This document shows positions 26,772-36,503 of a DNA stretch of 64,000 nt, one piece after another. The stretch's first letter is position 1; the number at the start of each line of letters is the position of its first letter. Source of the DNA: Desulfovibrio sp. MES5 (GTDB lineage: Bacteria > Desulfobacterota > Desulfovibrionia > Desulfovibrionales > Desulfovibrionaceae); assembly GCF_002237645.1 (NCBI RefSeq), contig NZ_MJUZ01000032.1, positions 124,001 to 188,000 of the forward strand, read 5' to 3'. The translations under genes and the position numbers were made by a program. The notes beneath the pieces are model-generated. The model was not told the DNA's origin. It searched no databases and worked only from the letters and a program-made list of their open reading frames with translations.

Positions 26772-27170
26772 TTATTGGACTTTACGTCTTTTTTCCCACA
26801 GCTTCATGTCTTTCATCTTTTTGCGACGTTCGCGCTGAAGGGCTTTGCAGACCAGCGGGGCGTCTTTCTTGAAGCCCCATTTTTCGCGATATTCCGCAGT
26901 GCTCATGCTGTGGCCAGCGAGGTGGCGTTTGGTGAGAATTTTGAAGCTTTTGCCACACTCGAGGCAGGTAACGGACTTTTCCTTGACAGACTTACGGGCT
27001 TCTTGAGCCATTTCAAGGCTGTCCATTTCAACCGGCGTTTCACCTTCGGCCACGGCGCGAATGCCAAGAGCCACCCTCTGAATGAAAGTAGCGATTTCTT
27101 CCTCGCTCATCACACGCACACCGGCCTGCGCCCTGGTGATCTCCAGAGCTTCTTTCAAATAGTCGTCCAT
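26772..27170 (-). CDS. Ros/MucR-family zinc-finger transcriptional regulator
   Basis: This 132-residue protein has the MucR pattern: a helical N-terminal dimerisation region (1-60), then a prokaryotic zinc finger CLEC...HLAGH (about residues 69-87), followed by STAEYREKWGF and a basic tail rich in Lys and Arg. MucR/Ros proteins bind AT-rich DNA and act like H-NS silencers, often repressing their own gene. AAGGGG precedes ATG 27170. The upstream DNA is very AT-rich with perfect palindromes at 27312-27349, consistent with autoregulation. It is a single-gene unit with its own terminator. Confidence 0.92.
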   Translation of the reverse strand: MDDYLKEALEITRAQAGVRVMSEEEIATFIQRVALGIRAVAEGETPVEMDSLEMAQEARKSVKEKSVTCLECGKSFKILTKRHLAGHSMSTAEYREKWGFKKDAPLVCKALQRERRKKMKDMKLWEKRRKVQ

Positions 27171-27311
27171 AATTACCCCTTATGGTCATCTTTATGATCC
27201 GCCAAACGCGCAACAGTGGGGGGCGCGTTTATATTTAAAACAGATCGAGTTGTTAAATCCACAGTCCCAATTGGCCGAACATACACAGGGCTTATTATTT
27301 CGTCAATGTAC

Positions 27312-27349
27312 TAATACGTATTAAAAAAATCATTAAACAAACTTTAATG
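27312..27349. promoter_or_regulatory. AT-rich palindromes upstream of mucR
   Basis: TAATACGTATTA (27312-27323) is a perfect 12-bp palindrome. CATTAAA-CAAAC-TTTAATG (27331-27349) is a perfect 7-bp inverted repeat with a 5-nt spacer. They sit in a strongly AT-rich stretch (about 27230-27380), 140-180 bases upstream of mucR, and are candidate operator or silencer sites. Confidence 0.45.
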
Positions 27350-27425
27350 TAGGCATTTTAAATATGTTGGCTATTTTGGCGCAGTAATGGCAAAAATTTC
27401 ATACAACTTGGCAGTATTCAATGTG

Positions 27426-27463
27426 CAACGGCCTTCCAGAACGTGAGTTTTGGAAGGCCGTTG
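27426..27463 (-). terminator. 13-bp perfect hairpin after the lipoprotein gene
   Basis: CAACGGCCTTCCA (27426-27438) and TGGAAGGCCGTTG (27451-27463) pair perfectly with a 12-nt loop. It lies 44 bases beyond the stop of the leftward lipoprotein gene. No strong T-run follows on either strand, so it may be a terminator lacking a classical U-tract or an mRNA-stabilising 3' hairpin. Confidence 0.5.
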
Positions 27464-27506
27464 CCAGAAGATTTCAAGATAACGAGAACTGATTATTAAT
27501 AATAAA

Positions 27507-28250
27507 TCAGTTGGCCCTAAAACTATCGTACTGTGATACAGTTCCTAAAAACCGTTGATCCATGAACTGCCAAAGGACTTTTTTCAGGTAAGGGTCGGTA
27601 AGTCCGGTCAAATTTTCAGGTACTCCGCCGACAACAAAGGCATTTCTGGCACGTTGCTCAAAGGCTTTCAACTGGTCCGTCTGTGCAATGGTCAGCACAT
27701 CGAGAAAAGCCATCTGTTCTGGAAGAGGCTCGCGGTACTCCAAAATAACCTTGCCGAGGTTGAAGTTGACCCGGGAACTAAAACTGCGCACAAGCCAGCG
27801 CACCGGAGGAGTGTCAGGTTGCACACCGGCCAGAAGCGAAAAGGGATCGCGCGAACTGTTGACTATAAAGGTGCTGGCTGAAAACTCGGTGTCGCCGATT
27901 ATCTCGGTTGCGTGATCCACGCTGAACGGCGGCGTGGAATCGCTGTTCCAGTACCAGCGCTGCGGCAATTCCGCCTGCGCCACAATTGCAAGCGGTGATT
28001 GCGGCGTGCCCTGACCGTAGGCGGCCAGCCAAACAGACACGGGCAGTCCGCCCATAACGCTTGTCCAGGTAAGGTTGCATTGCCCCTGGCCGCCTTCAAG
28101 CAAAGGCATATCCTTGGCCGTCAGACTGATCGCCGGGCGCGCTGTTGACACATACATCGGCCCGACCATCCCGCGCTGCAAGGCCGCATTGCAACCGGCG
28201 AGAAGAGTCGCCAGAAGCGCCATAAAACAAACGCGACGCAATATTTTCAT
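27507..28250 (-). CDS. secreted lipoprotein of unknown function
   Basis: This 247-residue protein starts MKILRRVCFMALLATLLAGC, a lipoprotein signal peptide with lipobox LAGC (Cys20). The body has no motif that I recognise; it resembles Desulfovibrio domain-of-unknown-function lipoproteins. Likely beta-rich segments (LTWTSVMGGLPVSVWLAAYG, FIVNSSRDPFSLLAG) suggest a periplasmic or outer-membrane-anchored globular domain. AAAGGGG precedes ATG 28250; the frame extends to 28409, but the upstream residues are not part of the signal peptide. The TPR gene lies upstream on the same strand, separated by about 220 bp with possible promoter elements. Confidence 0.75.
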   Translation of the reverse strand: MKILRRVCFMALLATLLAGCNAALQRGMVGPMYVSTARPAISLTAKDMPLLEGGQGQCNLTWTSVMGGLPVSVWLAAYGQGTPQSPLAIVAQAELPQRWYWNSDSTPPFSVDHATEIIGDTEFSASTFIVNSSRDPFSLLAGVQPDTPPVRWLVRSFSSRVNFNLGKVILEYREPLPEQMAFLDVLTIAQTDQLKAFEQRARNAFVVGGVPENLTGLTDPYLKKVLWQFMDQRFLGTVSQYDSFRAN

Positions 28251-28404
28251 ACGTATCCCCTTTAACACGGCATTTCCTGTCAGATTTACATAAACAAGAC
28301 GCGCAATAACAATATCTATTACGACAATATGCCATGAGCCAAGACCTGGCAACGCATGCGAAGGGGCAATAACCGCCTGCATGAGGCGCCAGATCTGGCA
28401 ATAA

Positions 28405-28440
28405 ACCATAATAAAATGGTATAATTTGTAAAACTACAAA
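28405..28440. promoter_or_regulatory. two adjacent short inverted repeats upstream of the lipoprotein gene
   Basis: ACCAT-AATAAA-ATGGT (28405-28420) and TTTGTA-AAAC-TACAAA (28425-28440) lie in an AT-rich patch between the TPR gene stop and the lipoprotein start. They are probably part of a promoter or operator for the leftward lipoprotein gene; no T-rich terminator tail is obvious. Confidence 0.35.
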
Positions 28441-28471
28441 TACTGTTGCGCCGGGGCTCGCGCAAAACTTC

Positions 28472-31400
28472 TTATTGTCCGGAAGCGCCTTGTGGCGCAG
28501 CCGTGCCCTGTGGCGTAGCGGATCCCTGTGGCGCTGCGGCCGCGCCTGGCAGAAAATTCTGCAGGTCGCGCGAAACCTCAAAAGTTCGCAGTTCGCTGGC
28601 AGCAGCCTGCGCAAACGGCGATGTGGGATAGTTGCGCACAATATCTTCCAGCAGGGCCTGCGCACGCGCGGAATCGCCAAGCTTGCGGTAGAGTCGCGCC
28701 TCGCGGAATCTCAAGCCGGGGTATTCCGGCGACTGCGGGGGCGCGTAGGCATTATAGCGCTCGACCCATTCCAGCGCTTCAGGAACTCGATTGGCAACTT
28801 CGCTGATGTCCATAAGCGCGGCCAGAGCGTCCTTGATGCGCTGCGGATCAGCCTTGTCCGAACGTTCGTCCTGCAACTGGGTAAAGAGCTCCACGACCTT
28901 GCGGTTGAGCGCGTAAGCGTTCTTGATGTCCTTTCGTTCCTCAGCGTCACGCGCCAAAAAGTACGTCGCGTAGGCGCGTTGATACAGTGGAATATCCGGC
29001 CTGTCTGCCAGTTGTGCCCACATGGCCAGCGCCGGGCCGGAAAGATTGAGATTTTGGGCAGAAAGGGCCATGGCGTAGTCAAGCTGGTTACGCAACTGCT
29101 TGTTCATGGGCCAAGTGGAAACGAGTTTGCCAAGATCAAGCACCTTATCCCATGCGCCAGCTTTGAGGTACCGGTTGAAAAATTCCGTAAAAGCCGCTTC
29201 GCCGTAGTTGGGATCCATAGGACTTTTCAAAAAATCCGCCAGCATAGCCAGTGCGGCCGCTTCATCTCCACGCTCAAGCAGTCCCTGGGCCAAAACATAG
29301 CGCATGCGCGGGTCAGGAGCGCCGTAGCGTTCGCGCACAAGCGGAAATCCGTTCCAAAGTATCAGAATGCGCCCGTAATTGTTCTCGGCCAGGGAGTTGG
29401 CCAGTTCTTTCTGAAAGGCCTCCCAGATAAGGTCACGGGCTTCGGGGACATTGGCATTGTCAGGATAGGCGTCGATAAAATCGGCGGCCTTGCCCATTGC
29501 TTCGGTGTACTTTTTATCCCAATACAGCCACATGGCTTCTTTGAGACGGGCCAGTACAGCCTCTGGCGTCGTTTTGGAGCTCGCGGCCAACTCATGATAT
29601 ATCTTCCACAATGCCCCACTGCTTGCCTTGGCAAACACCGTGCTCATCTCGGCATAAGAAATGGGCGAATCATAAATGCCCTTCTCTGCCAGGCGGAGCT
29701 TGGCCAGAGCTGCGGGTGACGTCCCGGCATACTGACGTTCGACATAGCGGTAAACAAATTCCGCCGTGGGCCAGACGCCCTGCCGGGCGTAAATATCGCC
29801 CAGTTCCAGCAAAAGAACGTCATTGCCGGAATTACCGGGCACAAGATTGTAGTAAAGCCAGTACAGGTTGAGGGCTGCAGGCATTTTACCCAGGGCCTTG
29901 TCCGTGGCTGCCTGCAAAAGTAAAAACGTTGGCTGGTCTATATAGTACCGGGGCCAGCGCTTGCTTATGAAGTCAAGTATGAGCTGGGCATTCTGAAATT
30001 TTTTCTGATTGCTTAAGGCCTCGGCCAGCCCCACGGAAGCTTCCTGCAAGTAGGAAGATTCCGGGTACTTATCCAGAACGATGGAAAAAGACTGCTCCGC
30101 GCGTTCATTGAGGCCGCGCTTCAATTGGGCCTTGCCCAACGCGGTGAACCCCTGCGCAACGCCAGGATAGTCAGGATAGCGGCGCAACAGGGCTACAACG
30201 TACCCGCCTGCATCCACAAGATTGCCCACGTTAACATTTGCCAGGCCCAGGCGCAGCAAGGCTTCGGGCACGCGCGGAGACCGCAGGTTGGCGTTCATTG
30301 CCTCACTGGTGGCGGACACAATGGCTTCATATCCCGCAAGCGGATTATCCGCATAGCGCGCCCACGCGCAATCACTTATATAGTAGAGTGTTTTTTCAAG
30401 CATCTCCGGGCTGATTCCGGGGAGACTCTTAAGCTTTTCAAGCTGCGGCAATGCCTCAACATACTTGCGTTCGCGAAGGAGCCGCTCGGCTTCCTCCATC
30501 ACAACTTCAGGCTTGATGGGCTTTGATACTGGATTGCCCTGTTCGTCCACGTAAATGACGGGGCGCTCTTCCGCCTCTTTGGCGGGGGCTTTGGGCGCAT
30601 GCTGACCCGAGGGCAGGCCCAGAGTTTGTTCGCTCACCTTGCCGGACACCTCGACAGAGCCAGACGGACTGTCCTGTTTGGCAGGACCGGGCTGCGGCGT
30701 TTTTTCCACAGGCTGCGCAGGGGTTGAAGTTGGCGCAGCTGACGGCTGAACAGCAGCGGTTGCAGACGGAGTGCCGCCTGCGGCTTCAGGCTGCGCCTGT
30801 TCGTTCTTTTGCGCCAGTCCCTCCCTCTGCGGCTCAACTTTTTGTGGCTCAGCCTTCAGCGCTTCACCTTTCTGTGGTTCAGCGGGCGCTCCTGAAGCTG
30901 GCGCAGCCCCTGACGAGGGGACATCAGTGGCGGAAGGCAGTTTGCCTCCTGCTGAAGTATTGGCTGCCGCTTCATTATGGGCAGCTAACCCATCAGTTCC
31001 ATTTTCTTGCCGTGCAACAGCACCGGTAGTTTGCGGCGCGGGCACGGCGGGTTCGCCTTGGGGCTGGTCGCCGCGTGCGGGTTCAGCATTGTGCAGAGAC
31101 TCCGTCACAGTGGAAAGCGCTTTGTCTTCCGGCCAGTTTTCAGGCCCCCCGGTGTTGATCTGACCGAACACCGTTTGCCGGTCAACCATGCTCCCCCGCT
31201 CTCCAAGCTTTTGCGGGGCCACGGAGGCTGCGTCGGCCGGGGCCGCAGCCGTCGGATCAACGGATTGCTGCGCCGCGTACGCTTCGGAAAATCCCAAGAA
31301 GTCCCAGATCCTGTCAGAAAATTCTTCAAGGCGGGATGGGGATGATTTTTTTGAAGACGCGCTTTCGCTCAGCTGCGCCAACTGCGAAAATGGCGGGGTT

Positions 31401-32236
31401 GATTCACTGCCAAGCGTGCGCCGTAAGGTCTCGCCAAGGCCGTCCGCCAGGCTGCCTGACGGCTTTGCAACAAAAGCTTTGTCAAAGCGGCCAATTGCAG
31501 CAGTTGCAGTAGTTCCAGCAGTAGCAAAGGCTGACGCTTGCGTGCCTGAAGCTGTGCCAAACGCCTTGTCATGAAGGACGCCCAAGGAGTCTTTGTCATG
31601 AGCAAACCCATCTGACGCGGAGGGCTGGGCCGCGCCTGCGGCCTGGGAGTTTTTTTCCCTTGCCAGACTGGCGGCTTTATCCGACGGGGCTGATACCCCC
31701 ATTCCGGCGGCAAAAAATTCTATATCCAGCTTGTCGGGCGCTGTGCGGTGCACAGCATGCCGCACGGTGCGGGAAGAAAGCAGAATACGCAGGTGGCCGT
31801 CAACAAGACCGACATTTTCAAGCAAAGCCCCCTGGGCAGGCACTGGGCCGTCAGGATTGAAAGCAGGCGCAGAGTGCGTATCAGAATTCAAGTAAAGCGT
31901 TAAGGAATTGCCGCCTGAACGGGCCAGACTGCTGACCTGATCCGGAGCATCCAGTTGCAGGTGCAGCCTTTCAGCGCCATTTTCAGCCGCTGACCAGCTC
32001 CACGAAAGGGCGTGTGCGTTAAAGGGGCTCAGTCCGATGATTCCGACCCCCAGAAGAAAAACACAAAAAGATCGCCCGAACCAGCACAGAACACGGCGCA
32101 GATTGACGACAAAACCTTCGCTAAAAGGAAGATGAGGTTGGCTTATGCCAGCGGGTATCTTTTTATTCACGTACACTTCACGGAAAGTTTGAAGCACCTG
32201 GAACCGCCATGCATTATGCAAAAAATGCGCCGTCAT
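28472..32236 (-). CDS. large TPR-repeat envelope protein
   Basis: This 1254-residue protein has one hydrophobic segment (about 53-72) that could be a signal peptide or anchor. An AMIN-like beta region with ERLHLQLDAPDQVSSLA follows. Next comes a long low-complexity Ala/Pro/Gln/Glu linker (about 370-570), then a superhelix of tetratricopeptide-type repeats to about 1200. The C-terminus is Ala/Pro/Gln-rich. The start ATG 32236 overlaps the stop of the sigma-54 activator (ATGA), arguing for coupling, although it leaves about 50 residues before the hydrophobic segment; a GTG inside (about residue 24) is an alternative. It probably acts as a periplasmic protein-interaction scaffold; the partners are unknown. 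Confidence 0.8.
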   Translation of the reverse strand: MTAHFLHNAWRFQVLQTFREVYVNKKIPAGISQPHLPFSEGFVVNLRRVLCWFGRSFCVFLLGVGIIGLSPFNAHALSWSWSAAENGAERLHLQLDAPDQVSSLARSGGNSLTLYLNSDTHSAPAFNPDGPVPAQGALLENVGLVDGHLRILLSSRTVRHAVHRTAPDKLDIEFFAAGMGVSAPSDKAASLAREKNSQAAGAAQPSASDGFAHDKDSLGVLHDKAFGTASGTQASAFATAGTTATAAIGRFDKAFVAKPSGSLADGLGETLRRTLGSESTPPFSQLAQLSESASSKKSSPSRLEEFSDRIWDFLGFSEAYAAQQSVDPTAAAPADAASVAPQKLGERGSMVDRQTVFGQINTGGPENWPEDKALSTVTESLHNAEPARGDQPQGEPAVPAPQTTGAVARQENGTDGLAAHNEAAANTSAGGKLPSATDVPSSGAAPASGAPAEPQKGEALKAEPQKVEPQREGLAQKNEQAQPEAAGGTPSATAAVQPSAAPTSTPAQPVEKTPQPGPAKQDSPSGSVEVSGKVSEQTLGLPSGQHAPKAPAKEAEERPVIYVDEQGNPVSKPIKPEVVMEEAERLLRERKYVEALPQLEKLKSLPGISPEMLEKTLYYISDCAWARYADNPLAGYEAIVSATSEAMNANLRSPRVPEALLRLGLANVNVGNLVDAGGYVVALLRRYPDYPGVAQGFTALGKAQLKRGLNERAEQSFSIVLDKYPESSYLQEASVGLAEALSNQKKFQNAQLILDFISKRWPRYYIDQPTFLLLQAATDKALGKMPAALNLYWLYYNLVPGNSGNDVLLLELGDIYARQGVWPTAEFVYRYVERQYAGTSPAALAKLRLAEKGIYDSPISYAEMSTVFAKASSGALWKIYHELAASSKTTPEAVLARLKEAMWLYWDKKYTEAMGKAADFIDAYPDNANVPEARDLIWEAFQKELANSLAENNYGRILILWNGFPLVRERYGAPDPRMRYVLAQGLLERGDEAAALAMLADFLKSPMDPNYGEAAFTEFFNRYLKAGAWDKVLDLGKLVSTWPMNKQLRNQLDYAMALSAQNLNLSGPALAMWAQLADRPDIPLYQRAYATYFLARDAEERKDIKNAYALNRKVVELFTQLQDERSDKADPQRIKDALAALMDISEVANRVPEALEWVERYNAYAPPQSPEYPGLRFREARLYRKLGDSARAQALLEDIVRNYPTSPFAQAAASELRTFEVSRDLQNFLPGAAAAPQGSATPQGTAAPQGASGQ

Positions 32237-33384
32237 GCATTACGTTTCTTCAACTTTTCAATAAGGGTCGTGCGCTTTATGCCAAGCAGCTCAGCGGCCT
32301 GGTTTTTGACGCCTTCAGCCCGTCCCAACGCTTCATCAATCAGACGACTTTCCACAGCGTCAAGAAAATCTTTAAGATTCAATGCCTGGGCCTCAAGCAC
32401 TGCCAGGTCGGGCCAGACAAAGCTCCCTGGCTTGTGCGGGGCAACCTGCGCAGAGTGCGAATCTGGAACATCATTTTCCATTACCGGCGCAGCTTGGCTT
32501 GAAGCAGGTACGGCATGGCGGGATTCTTCGTGCGCCACGGTTTCCACTTCTTCAACGCATTCGTCAACTTCAGGCAATGCTGCAATATCGCCAACATGAT
32601 CAAGTATTTTTCTGGGCAAATCCTCTGGACGAACACTATCGCCGTCAACAAGAATGCTCAGGCGTTCCATAAAATTTTCAAGTTCACGCACATTGCCGGG
32701 CCAGGCGTACGCAGCCAGCACGCGGCGCGCGTCGGGCGAAAGCACGAGGGTAGGACGCTTTTTTTTGGAGCAAAAAAGGTTCAGAAAATATTTGGCCAGC
32801 ACCAGCACGTCCCCGCCCCTTTCGCGCAAGGGCGGCAAGTGCAGGGGAATGACGTTAAGGCGATAGTACAGGTCTTCGCGAAAGCGCCCGGCGGCGACCT
32901 CAACCTCAAGGTCACGATTGGTGGCAGCCACAATACGCACGTCAACTTTCTTGCAGCCGCTGCCGCCAACGCGCTCTATTTCTTTTTCCTGGAGTACGCG
33001 CAGAATTTTGACCTGAAGGCTCAGGTCCATCTCGCCTATTTCATCAAGAAAGATGGTGCCCCCGTCCGCGACTTCAAAACGGCCTGGGCGGGAGCGGATT
33101 GCATGGGTAAAAGCGCCCTTTTCATGCCCGAAAAGCTCACTTTCCAGCAATTCTTTGGGGATGGCCCCACAGTTGATGGGCACAAAGGGTTTATCATGCC
33201 GGCAGCTGTTGGAATGCAGGGCACGCACCAGCAACTCCTTGCCTGTTCCCGATTCCCCGGTTACAAGCACGGTGCTGTCTGTGGGCGCAACCTTGCCCAG
33301 AACTTTAAATACTTCGGCCAGACTTGTACTCTGCCCGATAATGCCGCTTTTGTTTAACTCCATGAGTTCTTCTCCGCCGGTCAT
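32233..33384 (-). CDS. sigma-54-dependent transcriptional activator (AAA+ and Fis HTH)
   Basis: This 383-residue protein has an AAA+ domain with Walker A GESGTGKE (43-50), the sigma-54 contact loop reading GAFTHA (90-95) instead of GAFTGA, Walker B IFLDEI (111-116) and WPGNVRELENFMERL. A long acidic linker (about 255-320) leads to a Fis-type HTH (NQAAELLGIKRTTLIEKLKK) at the C-terminus. There is no receiver or PAS domain, so it may be controlled by a partner or by abundance. ATG 33384 has AGGAAAGG upstream; ATG 33363 with GGAG is also possible. It is coupled to the downstream TPR gene and divergent from hrpB. Flagellar or exopolysaccharide control is typical of such solo activators; no target is evident. 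Confidence 0.9.
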   Translation of the reverse strand: MTGGEELMELNKSGIIGQSTSLAEVFKVLGKVAPTDSTVLVTGESGTGKELLVRALHSNSCRHDKPFVPINCGAIPKELLESELFGHEKGAFTHAIRSRPGRFEVADGGTIFLDEIGEMDLSLQVKILRVLQEKEIERVGGSGCKKVDVRIVAATNRDLEVEVAAGRFREDLYYRLNVIPLHLPPLRERGGDVLVLAKYFLNLFCSKKKRPTLVLSPDARRVLAAYAWPGNVRELENFMERLSILVDGDSVRPEDLPRKILDHVGDIAALPEVDECVEEVETVAHEESRHAVPASSQAAPVMENDVPDSHSAQVAPHKPGSFVWPDLAVLEAQALNLKDFLDAVESRLIDEALGRAEGVKNQAAELLGIKRTTLIEKLKKRNA

Positions 33385-33473
33385 CCTTTCCTGTGTCAAT
33401 ACACTGACGCGAGAAGGATTGCCAGTAAAAAAGCTGTTTGAACTTTACGTTCTTATACAGTACGCAGCACCGA

Positions 33474-36215
33474 ATGACTGAACCTGCCGCCCACGTCGCT
33501 CACCTACCTGTTCTGCCGCCCTGCCCCCTTGATACAGAGCGTCAGGCGCTTCTTGCCGCGCTGGATGCGGGCTGCAACCTTGTTCTCAGCGCCAGCCCCG
33601 GCGCTGGCAAAAGCAGCCGCGTTCCACTATGGCTTCTTGGCGCGCCATGGCTTGAAGGCCGCAGCATCATTATGCTTGAACCGCGCAGAGTCGCGGCCCG
33701 GGCACTTGCGCAGTACATGGCCTCTCTTCTCAATGAAGAAGTTGGGCGCACCATCGGGCTGCGCATGCGTGATGAAAGCCGTGTAAGCCGTCATACGCGC
33801 ATTGAAGTAGTCACCGAAGGCGTGCTTACCCGCCTGTTGCAGAAAAATCCCGACCTGCCCCATGCTGGCTGCATCATTTTTGACGAATTTCATGAACGTT
33901 CGCTTACTGCAGACACCGGGTTGGCGCTTTGCCTTGAAAGCCAGGCGGTTTTGCGTCCTGATTTGCGCGTTCTGGTTATGTCCGCCACGCTTGATGTTCA
34001 GGCCGTTTCCGGCCTGATGGGGCATTGCCCGGCAATTCAATGCCAAACGCGCGCGTATCCTGTGGAGATGCGGCACATCCCCCTGCCTGCCCGATCCGGA
34101 AGAATAAACGGGGCTGCAGCTGGTCTGACGGGCGCGTCTGCCCTGTGGCAGCATATGGCCCATCTGATTCTTGCACTGCTGCGTGAAGAAAAGGGGAGTT
34201 TACTGGCCTTTCTGCCGGGTGCAGGTGAAATCCGACAGGTCATGAACCTGCTGGAAGACCGCCTGCCGCCGGATGTTCTGCTCTGCCCTCTATACGGAAA
34301 CCTGTCGTCCGCCAGCCAGAATGAAGCTATAGCGCCAGCCCCTGCGCAAAAACGTAAAGTGGTGCTGGCAACCTCCATTGCCGAAACATCGCTGACCATT
34401 GAGGGCGTCCGCATGGTGGTTGATGCGGGGCTGGCTCGGCTATCACGGTTTGACCCGGCCAGCGGCATGTCCAGACTGGTGACGGAGCGCGTATCTCTGG
34501 CAGGGGCCGCTCAGCGCGCCGGACGCGCCGGAAGAACAGAACCCGGCATCTGCTGCCGCCTATGGCCCGCTGAAGCAGAAAAAGGCATGCGTCCGCATAT
34601 CCGCCCGGAAATATTGGATGCCGACCTTACGGGCCTGCTCTTGCAGTTGTCAGTATGGGGAGTTTCTGACCCGGCCGCAATGGCATGGCTGGATGTGCCG
34701 CCCCCGGCGCACTTTGCCGTGGCGCGTCAGTGCCTTGAATCTTTGGAGGCGCTCGACTGCGCAGGAAAGCCGACAGATGTGGGACGGCGCATGGCCCAAT
34801 TGCCTCTCGCTCCCAGAACCGCTCGCATGCTGCTATGGGGCGCATCGCACGGTCATGGTCCATTGGCATGCTGTCTCGCGGCATTGCTGGAAGAAAGGGA
34901 TCCGCTGGCTGCCGCGCCTGACGGCCAGAAGCGCTCTCCTGAGAACAGGCAGGACTCTGATCTGACGCGCCGCCTTGATTGGCTGTGCCGCCAGCCAGAT
35001 AGCCGCCAGACAGGCAGCCGGGAGCCACGCCGGGACAGAGATGATCGGGGACAGCAGGGGCTTCGCCAACGCATTCGCCGCCAAAGCCTTCGCCTGACCC
35101 GTTACATAGGGGCTTGCGAGTCCGGCTCTGCGGCTACCTCCGCTGATGGCCGCCTGACTGAAGTTACCGAGACATTATTTGCTGCCGCCCTTTCGGATAT
35201 GGAGTCAGTGGGTATGCTGGTTGCCGTCGCCTGGCCGGAACAGGTGGCCATGCTTCAGGCAGGCAGTCTCAACACCGTGAATCGCGGGGGCTCGCCCATG
35301 GCTGCCTACCGCATGCGCAACGGGCGATCGGCCCTTCTCTCGCAAGCAGACACGCTGGCCCGTCAGGATTTTTTGGCGGTCGCGCATGTGGATGGCGCGC
35401 TGCCGCATGGCCGCGTTCGTCTGGCTGCGGCCCTTGATTCAGAAGCTGTCAACAGGCTTTTTGCTCAGCAAATTATTGAGAAAGACACGGTGCGCGTCAG
35501 CGACTCTGGCCAGGTATCGGCCCGCCATCAACGGATGCTGGGGGCCCTGCTGCTTGAGGATACGCCCCTGCCACGCCCGAAGCCGGAGCAGGCTGCAGCG
35601 GCTTTGTGCACGTACGTGCGCGATCAGGGGCTGGACTGCTTGCCCTGGGACGACCAAAGCCGCCAGTGGCGCGCCCGCGTGAGCCTGTTGCGGCAGTTGG
35701 ACGGCGACCCTTGGCCGCTCGTGGACGATGCCGCCTTGCTGGACAACCTTGAAGACTGGCTTGCTCCTGCTTTGAAAGGGTGCGCGTCCCTGGCGGGCCT
35801 GTCAGCTTCCGCATTTTTCGACGCCCTGCGTGGATTGCTGCCGGGGCATTTGCGGCGACAGCTTGAAACCCTCGCGCCTACGCACTGGCAGGTTCCTTCC
35901 GGCGCGCAAAAGCCCATTGTATATGACGAGGAAGGCGGCCCGACCCTGGACGTAAAGTTGCAGGAAATGTTTGGCTGCAAGGATACCCCGACCATAGCCC
36001 AAGGGCGCGTGCCCCTGCTCCTGCGCCTGAACTCTCCCGCAGGGCGGCCGTTGCAGATCACCCGCGATCTAGCGCATTTCTGGCGCAACGGCTACCCCGC
36101 TGTGCGCAGCGAAATGCGTGGCCGATACCCGCGCCATCCCTGGCCAGAAGACCCTTTTACAGCCACGGCCACTGGCCTGACCAAGAAAAAACTGGCGGCA
36201 AAAGGCAAGGGGTAG
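33474..36215 (+). CDS. hrpB: ATP-dependent helicase HrpB (DEAH/RHA family)
   Basis: This 913-residue protein has motif I ASPGAGKSS (about 40-48), motif II DEFHERS (from 137), motif III MSATLD near 170 and motif VI QRAGRAGRTEPG near 360. The HA2 region follows, and then the HrpB-specific C-terminal domain ending ...HPWPEDPFTATATGLTKKK. HrpB is a superfamily 2 helicase of bacteria whose cellular role is poorly defined. The length is slightly long, mainly through an Arg/Gln-rich insert around residues 490-540. ATG 33474 begins just before the LPVLPP segment; the frame is open from 33438. It is divergent from the sigma-54 activator. Confidence 0.93.
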   Translation: MTEPAAHVAHLPVLPPCPLDTERQALLAALDAGCNLVLSASPGAGKSSRVPLWLLGAPWLEGRSIIMLEPRRVAARALAQYMASLLNEEVGRTIGLRMRDESRVSRHTRIEVVTEGVLTRLLQKNPDLPHAGCIIFDEFHERSLTADTGLALCLESQAVLRPDLRVLVMSATLDVQAVSGLMGHCPAIQCQTRAYPVEMRHIPLPARSGRINGAAAGLTGASALWQHMAHLILALLREEKGSLLAFLPGAGEIRQVMNLLEDRLPPDVLLCPLYGNLSSASQNEAIAPAPAQKRKVVLATSIAETSLTIEGVRMVVDAGLARLSRFDPASGMSRLVTERVSLAGAAQRAGRAGRTEPGICCRLWPAEAEKGMRPHIRPEILDADLTGLLLQLSVWGVSDPAAMAWLDVPPPAHFAVARQCLESLEALDCAGKPTDVGRRMAQLPLAPRTARMLLWGASHGHGPLACCLAALLEERDPLAAAPDGQKRSPENRQDSDLTRRLDWLCRQPDSRQTGSREPRRDRDDRGQQGLRQRIRRQSLRLTRYIGACESGSAATSADGRLTEVTETLFAAALSDMESVGMLVAVAWPEQVAMLQAGSLNTVNRGGSPMAAYRMRNGRSALLSQADTLARQDFLAVAHVDGALPHGRVRLAAALDSEAVNRLFAQQIIEKDTVRVSDSGQVSARHQRMLGALLLEDTPLPRPKPEQAAAALCTYVRDQGLDCLPWDDQSRQWRARVSLLRQLDGDPWPLVDDAALLDNLEDWLAPALKGCASLAGLSASAFFDALRGLLPGHLRRQLETLAPTHWQVPSGAQKPIVYDEEGGPTLDVKLQEMFGCKDTPTIAQGRVPLLLRLNSPAGRPLQITRDLAHFWRNGYPAVRSEMRGRYPRHPWPEDPFTATATGLTKKKLAAKGKG

Positions 36216-36503
36216 AACAGGTTCCCGTTACCATTGCTTTGGCGGCTGCCTGAGCTGGCCTTGCGTGAAAACGGCGGCTCGATGTACCTCTGCTGGCAAC
36301 AGCAGTAGCGTGCACGTTGCAACTTTGGCAATTTTTGTCGCTGCGTTGGCAATCGCGCTCAGTAACAGGCGCGTTGCAACCTTTAAGACTGCCACGGCCT
36401 TGTTGCAAAGGCATGCTGCTTCAGGCGTCGCGGCGCAGCCGGGCCTGTTGAAAAACTCCCGCCGGGTTAGGGGCATGGGCACGTACAGCTAGACCCAGGA
36501 TTT

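Noticed and set aside
36216..36503. Small frames of 75-86 residues between hrpB and yheT
   Set aside because: No Shine-Dalgarno, no conserved motif, and overlapping frames on both strands are equally open.
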